From assembly GCA_036397975.1 (NCBI GenBank), contig DASWHW010000185.1:1-17457 (forward strand): a stretch of DNA of 17,457 nt. Reading direction: 5' to 3'. Made by a program: the position numbers and the translations under genes. The notes below the pieces were generated by a model that was not told the DNA's origin, did no database searches, and was given only the letters and a program-made list of their open reading frames with translations. Below, piece by piece: positions 7,484-14,954 of the stretch. Each line of letters starts with the position of its first letter. Within the stretch, counting starts at the first letter, position 1. This stretch comes from SZUA-287 sp036397975 (lineage in GTDB: Bacteria > Bacteroidota > Ignavibacteria > UBA10030 > UBA6906).

Positions 7484-7500
7484 TGTAACGCGATGTTACA
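7484..7500. promoter_or_regulatory. Probable enhancer (UAS) palindrome for the sigma-54 activator
   Basis: TGTAAC-GCGAT-GTTACA is a perfect 6-5-6 inverted repeat. A 17-bp site with a 5-base spacer is the architecture used by NtrC-type dimers with Fis-like helix-turn-helix domains. It is centred about 141 bp upstream of the predicted start at 7351, in the normal range for enhancers. A further GTTACA half-site lies at 7517-7522, directly against the end of the activator gene. The likely binder is the neighbouring activator; this is inference. Confidence 0.65.
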
Positions 7501-7522
7501 AATAGCGACGCAGAACGTTACA

Positions 7523-8956
7523 TCACCGGTTGGATGAGTCATTCTTGCTTTTTAATATGCGATCAAGACGGGGTCTCGAGACCTTCAGCAGTTGTGCAGC
7601 TCTTGCTTTGTTGCCTCCTACGTGATCGAGCACTTTTTGTGCAAGCTCTTTTTGCACCTCAGGGAGAGATGCACGATCAAGAGGAATGAGAAGCATGAGT
7701 GTATCTACCTCCTTCGGGGGAAGACTCGCGGGATTACTTGTAATGATTTTTCTTTTCGTCGGACGCCCTTTTTTGTCGCCAAATTCAAAATCGCGCTCGG
7801 TAATCCACTCACCCTCTTCCAACAATACCGCGCGCTCAATACTGTGCTTCAGTTCCCGCACATTGCCTTCCCATTCGTGTTCCATCAGCAACTGCAGGGC
7901 ATGAGGCGTTAAACCCTGAATTTGCTTTTCATACGCCTTGTTAAAACTCTGAAGAAACTCACGCACGAGGAGGGGGATGTCGTCTTCCCTCTCCCGAAGA
8001 GGTGGCAGGTCCAAGGGGAGAATTTTCAGGCGATGAAAGAGATCCCGCCGAAACTCACCAGATCTCATTTTTTCCTCAAGGTCGACACTTGTTGCCGCGA
8101 TTATCCGCGCCCGGACAGGGATGTCCCGGACTCCTCCGACCCTTCTCATACTACGATCTTCAATAACCTTCAGTAGCTTCGACTGTGTCGCGAGCGATAT
8201 ATCGCCGATCTCGTCAAGGAATATTGATCCGTCTCCGGCAAGTTCGAACAAGCCGATCTTTCGCTCTTTCGCATCCGTAAAGGCTCCCTTTTCATATCCA
8301 AAGAGTTCGGACTCAAGAAGTGTTTCGGGAAGAGCCGAGCATGCAATATCCACAAAGGGGCTGTTTTTGTTTTTGCCATTGTAATGGATGGCACGTGCAA
8401 ACAGTTCCTTCCCGGTTCCCGTCTCCCCCGTGATGAGGACGGTCATCGTGCTGTTCTTGATCACCTTCTGAGCTCTCTCCATCGTTAGCATCAACAGGGA
8501 TGAGTTCCCGATAATATGCCGGAAATCGTAAACCTCCTGCTGAAGTTCGACAAATTTCTCCTTCTTATTCCTTGCAACCCAATCATTAAAGAGAATGACA
8601 ATATGGTCAGCGATCTTCTTTTTTTCATCCGGCACAATAAAGTATGCTGACACGCCGAGCTTTACCAGGTCGACCGCGAAAGCGTGATCCGGATTGCTTG
8701 CCATCGCTAAAATAGGAATATCGGGGAATTGCGAAGTAAATTCGCTCAGTGCAGACCGAAACGTCGGCGAATCTTGAGTAACGTCCAGCAAGACAAGATT
8801 AGGTACCTTGAACAATGCACGTCCGGCCAGGAAATGAGCAGCGGAGACAAACTGCAGATGCATATCGACTGTTGGATTGATGAAGCGCCTGATCCGCTCC
8901 ATGATTTCTTTCTTGCCACAAAGAAGAATTGAAAATTTGTCTTTTCTTGACGCCAC
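7523..8956 (-). CDS. Sigma-54-dependent enhancer-binding protein with a degenerate receiver domain
   Basis: A 477-residue NtrC-family protein. Residues 8-128 have the receiver fold but not its pocket. The acidic pair at the end of beta-1 is replaced (ILLCGKKE), the switch Thr is Ser87 (MAS) and the beta-5 Lys is replaced by Val (AYFIVPD); only Asp58 (VLLD) remains. The AAA+ domain is complete: Walker A GETGTGKE (177-184), sigma-54 contact loop GAFTDA (224-229, a variant of GAFTGA), Walker B IFLDE (245-249) and arginine-finger region EFRRDLFHRL. A Fis-type helix-turn-helix (about 436-470, NKARAAQLLKVSRPRLDRIL) ends the protein. It activates RNA polymerase-sigma-54 by ATP hydrolysis; the obvious target is the promoter just downstream. 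The GTG start follows an AGGAG site that overlaps the stop codon of the kinase gene, so synthesis of the two is probably coupled. Control is unlikely to be ordinary Asp phosphorylation. Confidence 0.93.
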   Translation of the reverse strand: MASRKDKFSILLCGKKEIMERIRRFINPTVDMHLQFVSAAHFLAGRALFKVPNLVLLDVTQDSPTFRSALSEFTSQFPDIPILAMASNPDHAFAVDLVKLGVSAYFIVPDEKKKIADHIVILFNDWVARNKKEKFVELQQEVYDFRHIIGNSSLLMLTMERAQKVIKNSTMTVLITGETGTGKELFARAIHYNGKNKNSPFVDIACSALPETLLESELFGYEKGAFTDAKERKIGLFELAGDGSIFLDEIGDISLATQSKLLKVIEDRSMRRVGGVRDIPVRARIIAATSVDLEEKMRSGEFRRDLFHRLKILPLDLPPLREREDDIPLLVREFLQSFNKAYEKQIQGLTPHALQLLMEHEWEGNVRELKHSIERAVLLEEGEWITERDFEFGDKKGRPTKRKIITSNPASLPPKEVDTLMLLIPLDRASLPEVQKELAQKVLDHVGGNKARAAQLLKVSRPRLDRILKSKNDSSNR

Positions 8957-8961
8957 GCTGT

Positions 8962-8966
8962 CTCCT
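8962..8966 (-). promoter_or_regulatory. Ribosome binding site of the activator, overlapping the kinase stop codon
   Basis: AGGAG lies 5 bases before the GTG at 8956 and shares bases with the TAG that ends the kinase gene. It supports the GTG as start and tight coupling to the upstream gene. Confidence 0.75.
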
Positions 8967-11900
8967 AGCCTTTAAGAAATGTCTCAAGAGTTGAGATTGT
9001 TTTTCCTCTTTTCTCAGCCGCAAGATACGCATTCTTCTTCCCCTCTGAATTGAACCTTGACACAATAAACTGCAATACCACTTTTGCTTTCAGATACGCC
9101 TCTCGCGCTCGCTCCTCCTGCCCGCGGACGAGATATTCTCCCCCCAGAGCAAAAGCAAGTTTCCAGGTTAATTCTGAGACCGACTCCTTTTCCACAACTT
9201 CCATTCCGTCTTTGAAGTAGTTGAGGGGTTTCTTCAATCCACTTTCTGGATGTTCTTTCGAAAGGGTTCCGAGACATAGGCACGTTTCGGCAAACAGCTG
9301 GGGTAGATGGGCATTCTCTGTCGTTCGGAGGACGTTTTCAAAGGACGCAGTTGCTTTTTGGATATTCCCACCACAAAGGTAACACTCGCCAAGACGAACC
9401 GTGGCCAAGAGACTCTGTTCCTTCTCAGGACTCTGTATGGCAATTTCGAACTCCTTTGCCGCGGCTGAAAACTCCTCTCGTGAAAATAACAGTATACCCC
9501 GATAATACGAAAGCAGCGCATTGAAAGAATCAAGAGATTTCTGCTTGATCAAGAGATCCACCTCCTCCAGTCGACGGCTCACCTCGTCCCAATCTGCAAA
9601 GAGTCGATATATTTGAGCCAGTTGAAGAAGTGATTCCACTATGCCCCTTGCGTCGTCCATTTCGCGGTATGTAACAATAGCCTCGTCCCACGAATTAAGC
9701 GCTCGTTCGTATTCGCATTCCACAAAAAAGACCTCCCCAAGGTTCGTGAGCACAAAGGCTAATCCCTGCTTCGATTCTATCTTTGATGAGATTCGCCTTG
9801 CATGGCCGTAGAACTCCTTCGCTTCATTATACCTTTTGAGTTTGTAGTGTTCGATACCGAGGTTGTTTTGGATCTGCCATTGCTGATTCAGTGTTCCGTG
9901 TTCCTCGCTGAGCGTTAATGCCTTTTTCCAGTAACCAATCGCGGATTCGCTGTCGCCTTGTGCGCTCCTCACATTGCCAATGTTCATCAGTGCATCCGCG
10001 ATGCGGGCAGTCTGGTGTAATTCCTCATAAATCAGCATGGACTGTTGGAAATATTCCTCAGACTTTTCAAACTGCTCCGTAAGAAAAGTAGCTATCCCCA
10101 AATCAGTATGAATGGAAGCCACGATACGTTGGACTGATAATTGCTGCGCGCGTTTCAGCAAAGCAATCCCCGATTGCTCTGCCTCGTGAAGATTGCCAAT
10201 CGAGACGTCTATCCCCAGGAGCTCCTGCTCCAGCTCCAGAATTTCCTTTTCATCGGTGGTGCCACGAAGGGACTGCTGGATATGCAGTTTTGCCTCTTCA
10301 TAGTCGCCAAGGCGGGAAAGAGCCAAACCGCTGGTTTTGTGAAGAAAGGAGGTGCGTTCGTTGTCTATCTCGCTTTCATCAAGCAGTTTTGTTGCGCAAC
10401 TAATAGATTCTCGATACTCCCCATTCAGGAATTGTGCATGAGCAAGTTTGGTTCGTATTCGGCGGGATGCAAGCGGGTCGTCTTGAATTAACTCAGCCCC
10501 CAATTCATATAAAGCCCTCGCATTCCGATACGCACCGATCGCCATTCCTTCATCAGCCGCACGTTCTTGCCAGCGGGCACTTTCCTGCGCCTTCCCGCTT
10601 TGTGCAAATTGATGGGCGAGTTCCTGCAAATCGACAAATGACCTTTCTCCTGTTTGCTGCTGCAATGTTGCGCCGATGAATTGGTGAACATCCTCCCGAC
10701 TTTGAAGAGTCGTATAGACGATAGTTTTAAGACGATCATGTCGGATCAAAACCAATTCGCCGAGATCGGAAGACTCAACCATTTCGCTTGCTTCGAGAAA
10801 CCTCAGATATTCCAGCGTCGCCTGCGGGCGAAATGGGAGAAGTGATTGAAGAAACCCAAGGCGGACAGGAAAGCGAAGACAAGACATCAACTCCAAAATC
10901 AATTGATGTTCCCGCGGTAGTGACTTGAAGCGATTAACCACCAACTCATCGATACTCTCGGGAAGACCGCCTATGACGCCGTCAACAAGTATCTCTGCTT
11001 CTGAAGGCTCGCTCGGCAGCTCAAACGGCAAATGTTCTGCAACCGAATAGAATGCCTCTACAAGGATTGCGGGAACACCGCCAAATTGGTGAAATAACTT
11101 GTCGCCAATCATTTCTCCTATCTGCTTCGTCTCAAAGACGCTCGTGCCCATTGTTTTGACACTTGGCTCATCCAATTCACCCAGAGGGAGTTTCAGTGCT
11201 CCTCCCAGGTTCAGGGTATTCTCTCGCACGGCGCAAAGCAGAAGAAACTTTCCCAACCGGACATCGCGCACTGCGATACGCAGTGTTTCGGCTGATTCCG
11301 CGTCCAGCAGATCTGCATTGTCAAGAACAAGAACGAATGGAATGATGTTTGCCGATTCTTGTATAATGCGGGCCTGCGCCTCGATTATTGTATCACGCGC
11401 CTCCATCGGTTTTATCATGAAATCCTGCCACAGATCCGAATCCTGTTTAATTACCTCGTCAAACCTTTTGATCATCTCCGGTTTGTCGAATCTGGATAGA
11501 ATCGCAGCCCGAAGCAAGTGAAGGAATTTGACGACGGCTTCAAATGGAGCTCCACCCTGGAGGGGCAGCATTTCGAAAACGGGTATCTCCATCGACTTTG
11601 CCAACCGCATCATTTCTGTCAACAAAGCGGTCTTCCCGATCCCTTCAGGTCCGGTGATTGTCACCGCGACGTATTTCTCCGACGCACTCAAACCACGAAG
11701 CAATCCTATCGCCGATGTGATCCGTTGCCGTTCATTCTCCCTCCCCACAAAGATTGGCTTTGCCGGTAGTTCACCATGTGATTCGAGGGAATGTCCTTCC
11801 GCGGTCGTGAAGACGTGCATCGCATGCCTCGCGGATCGGAACCGCTGGTTAACGCCTCTTTCCAATAAGCCTTGCACAAGTGGAAGCAGCTGATTGAATG

Positions 11901-12633
11901 GTTCCTCCACCATTCGGTGAAACGTGGGCTTGGTGGTAAGCACCCTTTTGATCAGGTTGACTGCTTCGGAATCCTCAAACGGACTTTTGCCCTCAACGAT
12001 ATGATAGATCGTCGCGCCGAATGAATACAGGTCTATTCGATGGTCAAACGATTCATGTTTCAGCAACTCAGGCGCTGTATAGTCAAGCGTGCCCCTTAAG
12101 GAAAGCTCGTGTTGAGAATCTGAATGTCGAACGCTGAATCCGAAATCGGCAAGCTTTGTCACGGATCCAGCGTCCTTGCCGCTGGAACCGACGATGACAA
12201 AATTCTCCGGCTTTACATCGAAATGGATAATTCCCCGCTGATGAATGTATGAAAGGGCCGAGAGAGCCTGTGTGATGAATGAGCGCAGCCAGATTACGCG
12301 GGTCTGATCGTTTTGAAGCGTACGGAACCAATCCAAAGCGCCATTCCCCTCAACGTACTCCATAACGAAGAATCGTCTTCCCTCGATGAACGATTCGTCG
12401 GCACGCCAGACAATTCCCCAATCAAGCACGCGCACAAGGTTCGGATGATAAAGATCCGTCAGAATTGCAATTTCATTAAGAAAATGCTGTTCAAGTTTTT
12501 GTGAAGCGTCTTGCTTGTGAAGCACCTTGATGGCGCATTGTTGATTGCCGCCGAGAGTGTCAGTCGCCAAAAATACTTCACCACTGGTACCCTCTCCAAG
12601 TTTCTTCGTTATTAAATACCGGTGATTGATCAA
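8965..12633 (-). CDS. Ser/Thr protein kinase - AAA ATPase - TPR protein
   Basis: A 1222-residue cytoplasmic protein without membrane segments. Residues 1-275 are a Hanks-type kinase: glycine loop GEGTSGEVFLA (13-23), Lys36 in CAIKVLH, helix-C Glu54, catalytic HFDVKPEN (137-144, Asp139), DFG (163-165) and APE (187-189). Phe replaces Arg in the usual HRD, so activation-loop control may differ. Residues about 296-560 form a predicted ATPase of the AAA_16/STAND type, with Walker A GPEGIGKT (328-335) and Walker B FVLVLDNAD (433-441). From about residue 670 to the end roughly a dozen TPR units follow. The TTG start overlaps the stop of the upstream permease in TTGA; the glycine loop begins at residue 13, so little room remains for another start. 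In related proteins ligand or partner binding to the TPR/ATPase part is thought to control the kinase. Likely substrates here are the adjacent activator or the histidine kinase (inference). Confidence 0.93.
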   Translation of the reverse strand: MINHRYLITKKLGEGTSGEVFLATDTLGGNQQCAIKVLHKQDASQKLEQHFLNEIAILTDLYHPNLVRVLDWGIVWRADESFIEGRRFFVMEYVEGNGALDWFRTLQNDQTRVIWLRSFITQALSALSYIHQRGIIHFDVKPENFVIVGSSGKDAGSVTKLADFGFSVRHSDSQHELSLRGTLDYTAPELLKHESFDHRIDLYSFGATIYHIVEGKSPFEDSEAVNLIKRVLTTKPTFHRMVEEPFNQLLPLVQGLLERGVNQRFRSARHAMHVFTTAEGHSLESHGELPAKPIFVGRENERQRITSAIGLLRGLSASEKYVAVTITGPEGIGKTALLTEMMRLAKSMEIPVFEMLPLQGGAPFEAVVKFLHLLRAAILSRFDKPEMIKRFDEVIKQDSDLWQDFMIKPMEARDTIIEAQARIIQESANIIPFVLVLDNADLLDAESAETLRIAVRDVRLGKFLLLCAVRENTLNLGGALKLPLGELDEPSVKTMGTSVFETKQIGEMIGDKLFHQFGGVPAILVEAFYSVAEHLPFELPSEPSEAEILVDGVIGGLPESIDELVVNRFKSLPREHQLILELMSCLRFPVRLGFLQSLLPFRPQATLEYLRFLEASEMVESSDLGELVLIRHDRLKTIVYTTLQSREDVHQFIGATLQQQTGERSFVDLQELAHQFAQSGKAQESARWQERAADEGMAIGAYRNARALYELGAELIQDDPLASRRIRTKLAHAQFLNGEYRESISCATKLLDESEIDNERTSFLHKTSGLALSRLGDYEEAKLHIQQSLRGTTDEKEILELEQELLGIDVSIGNLHEAEQSGIALLKRAQQLSVQRIVASIHTDLGIATFLTEQFEKSEEYFQQSMLIYEELHQTARIADALMNIGNVRSAQGDSESAIGYWKKALTLSEEHGTLNQQWQIQNNLGIEHYKLKRYNEAKEFYGHARRISSKIESKQGLAFVLTNLGEVFFVECEYERALNSWDEAIVTYREMDDARGIVESLLQLAQIYRLFADWDEVSRRLEEVDLLIKQKSLDSFNALLSYYRGILLFSREEFSAAAKEFEIAIQSPEKEQSLLATVRLGECYLCGGNIQKATASFENVLRTTENAHLPQLFAETCLCLGTLSKEHPESGLKKPLNYFKDGMEVVEKESVSELTWKLAFALGGEYLVRGQEERAREAYLKAKVVLQFIVSRFNSEGKKNAYLAAEKRGKTISTLETFLKG

Positions 12634-13895
12634 CGTTCGACCGCAGACATGGGAGCAGATCGATACTCACCAACCAGGTGAGCGCACACTATTACCGTTG
12701 CAAGAAATAGACCGGGGAAAAAGCCTATCCACCAAGCTGACCCAAGGTACCCTGTCGCTTCCCCGATCATGTTTCCCCAGCTTGCTGTCGGCGGTTGTAT
12801 GCCAAGTCCAAGGAATCCCAGTGCGGCTTCTCCCAGGACGGCATTTGCAAACTGGAGGACCGCAGAGGTAAGTAACACGGGGCGGAGATTCGGCAGGAGA
12901 TGTCTCACGATAATCCTCCATACTCCGACCTGCAAAAGTCTTGCCGCAAGAACGAACTCACGCTCTCGGAGGGATGCAACCTCGCCGCGAACAACCCTCG
13001 CAATCCCCATCCATCCAGACGCGGCAAGTGCCAGAACCAAAGTCGACACGGACTGACCCGCGAATGCAAGGACACCGATAATGAGAAAGAGGCTTGGGAT
13101 GGAGAGAAACAAATCGGTGGTTCTCATCAGCACGTCATCTATGAAGCCATGGTTCATTCCGGCGACAAAACCACACATCCCTCCAATCAACACTGAACCA
13201 AGCACAGCCAACAACCCTATCCCGATGGACACCCGGGTTCCGAAGACGACGCGACTGAAAACGTCGCGCGCGGCGTCATCTGTGCCCAGAAGAAAGATTA
13301 TTTTCGAGCGTCGGATGACATGATAATCCGGCGAAAGCGATTGTTGTTCCGCGCTCGTGTCCAGTGTAATAATTCTGTTCAGAAGTCGGCTTTGGGCTTG
13401 AGAAAACATTCTCTCCACGCCTTCGTGGAAATTTCCTTGCGTTGCCTCCTCAACTGATTCCTGGAGATAGGCAGACGAGAGGGGTGGTAAGAGGCGCACC
13501 GTCCCGAGATTGCCTTGAGCATTGGGGTCAACCGTTGCAACAAGCGGTGCGACAAGAGCTGTGAAGAGGGCAAGGAGAAGAAGGAAAAGCGCCCACCGTT
13601 CAGGAGCCATCCAATTTTTTAACGATCGTCCGCCGAAGGAGTCAGTCTGGGCTTTTTTTCGGCCAGGCCTCAGAAGAGAAACTGCAATCGTGACGATTGT
13701 GCCAACCCAGACAATAGCCGCAACCCAATACTCAACCAACCCAGGAAACCAAATCCTCGAAAAGGATGAAGAATGCAGCAGAAGGATGATGCTCCAAGAA
13801 ACAAGTGAGATGATGCTGTTGGCAATAATATCCCAATGAATCCATGTCAGTGTCAGAAGGAAAACAGCTCCAAGACTGAGAATGCGTCTGTTCAT
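12630..13895 (-). CDS. Peptide-type ABC transporter permease (OppC/DppC-like) with extra N-terminal region
   Basis: At 421 residues it is about 120 longer than usual OppC/DppC (about 300). Up to three extra hydrophobic segments occupy residues 5-75. The normal first membrane helix is at about 101-120, followed by a long extracytoplasmic loop (about 121-197). The family core then follows: LLGTDDAARDVFSRVVFGTRVSIG (about 202-225), the remaining helices, an EAA loop LAARLLQVGVWRIIVRHLLPN (about 316-336) and the conserved FLGLGIQPPTASWGNMI. It pairs with the next permease to form the channel for peptides or similar substrates. It starts with ATG 9 bp after the preceding permease and ends in a TTGA overlap with the kinase gene. 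The C-terminus departs from the common LGDxLRDxLDP ending. The extra helices might serve an interaction not needed in plain importers. Confidence 0.88.
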   Translation of the reverse strand: MNRRILSLGAVFLLTLTWIHWDIIANSIISLVSWSIILLLHSSSFSRIWFPGLVEYWVAAIVWVGTIVTIAVSLLRPGRKKAQTDSFGGRSLKNWMAPERWALFLLLLALFTALVAPLVATVDPNAQGNLGTVRLLPPLSSAYLQESVEEATQGNFHEGVERMFSQAQSRLLNRIITLDTSAEQQSLSPDYHVIRRSKIIFLLGTDDAARDVFSRVVFGTRVSIGIGLLAVLGSVLIGGMCGFVAGMNHGFIDDVLMRTTDLFLSIPSLFLIIGVLAFAGQSVSTLVLALAASGWMGIARVVRGEVASLREREFVLAARLLQVGVWRIIVRHLLPNLRPVLLTSAVLQFANAVLGEAALGFLGLGIQPPTASWGNMIGEATGYLGSAWWIGFFPGLFLATVIVCAHLVGEYRSAPMSAVER

Positions 13896-13904
13896 AGAGA
13901 TCGT

Positions 13905-14888
13905 TTAGCTGATTCGGATACGCGGGTCAATCCATGCATTAAGAATATCGGCAGCAAGATTGGCTGTCACCACAACGATTCCACCGATTATTGTGCAACC
14001 AAGAATGAGTGGATAATCACGTGCGAAGACTGCCAGCACCGCGATCCTTCCCATCCCGGGCCATGAAAAAAGAGTCTCCGTCACAAGAACTCCGGTCAGC
14101 AATGTGCCAATTTCAATCCCCAATAATGCAACGGTCGGTCCCACTGCGTTCGGAAATAGATAGGAGCTGTAGATACGCAGCTTTGATATTCCCATCGCCC
14201 TCGAAGCGAGTATATAATCCTGGCCCTGTGTCTGGGAAATTCCTGTCTGAAGGTATCGGGTTAACAAGGCCGCTCCCGGAATCGCAAGCGTGAGTGCCGG
14301 CAGAGTCAAGTGCGCCAAGAGATCAGCAATGGATTGCATGTCACCTGTGCCGCTCACTCCAACGGAATACATTTGCGAGGAAGGAAAGATGCCCAGAGAA
14401 AACGAGAAGACCGTCAAAAGAACAATGCCAATAAAGAATGACGGAAGGGAATACACGACAAGGCTGACAACAGAGATTGCTTTATCGACAGATGTGCGGC
14501 TCGATACGGCCGAAAGAGCCGCGAACGAAAGAGTGATCAGAATTTCTACGAGCAATGCCGCGGAGGCAAGAATAACGGTATTCGGAAAGACAGCCGAGAG
14601 TACGTCCTTCACAGGAGCCCTGTGCGAGAAGGAGAACCCAAGCTCACCCTGAAGAACTGACCCGAGCCAGGAAAGATACTGTACGCCGAGGGGGCGATCC
14701 AAGCCGAACTGTGTTCGCAAATGTTCTGCAACCGCGGAAGGAACGCCGGGAGAAATGAACACATTCGCGGGGTCCCCTGGAAGAAGTCGAGAAAGAAAGA
14801 ACACAAGCGTGAGTAATCCTAACATTGTCGGGATTGCTTGCAACACCCTGCGGATGGTAAGTCTTAGAAGGGGCAAGGCTTTATCCAC
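13905..14888 (-). CDS. Peptide-type ABC transporter permease (OppB/DppB-like)
   Basis: A 327-residue inner-membrane protein of normal family length. The first helix (about 10-35, LGLLTLVFFLSRLLPGDPA) and the FGLDRPLGVQYLSWLGSVLQGELGFS loop are typical of OppB/DppB. Further helices run through about 100-185, with the EAA-type loop ASRAMGISKLRIYSSYLFPNAVGP and a last helix near 290-315. It forms the transport channel with the OppC-like partner. The GTG start at 14888 lacks a close ribosome site (GGAGAG is about 16 bases away), so the start is less sure than the identity. It follows the binding-protein gene after a 66-bp gap and precedes the second permease by 9 bp. Confidence 0.92.
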   Translation of the reverse strand: MDKALPLLRLTIRRVLQAIPTMLGLLTLVFFLSRLLPGDPANVFISPGVPSAVAEHLRTQFGLDRPLGVQYLSWLGSVLQGELGFSFSHRAPVKDVLSAVFPNTVILASAALLVEILITLSFAALSAVSSRTSVDKAISVVSLVVYSLPSFFIGIVLLTVFSFSLGIFPSSQMYSVGVSGTGDMQSIADLLAHLTLPALTLAIPGAALLTRYLQTGISQTQGQDYILASRAMGISKLRIYSSYLFPNAVGPTVALLGIEIGTLLTGVLVTETLFSWPGMGRIAVLAVFARDYPLILGCTIIGGIVVVTANLAADILNAWIDPRIRIS

Positions 14889-14929
14889 AAGTGATGGAGC
14901 ACATCTCTCCGGAGGCCTTCAACACACTC

Positions 14930-14941
14930 CTCACTAGTGAG
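14930..14941. repeat. 12-bp perfect palindrome between binding-protein and permease genes
   Basis: CTCACTAGTGAG sits in the 66-bp gap of the transporter operon. Such gaps between binding protein and permease often carry hairpins that stabilise the upstream mRNA part. Without a loop, this palindrome is a weak hairpin, so a DNA-protein site is equally possible. Confidence 0.35.
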
Positions 14942-14954
14942 TGCAAGACCTTCG

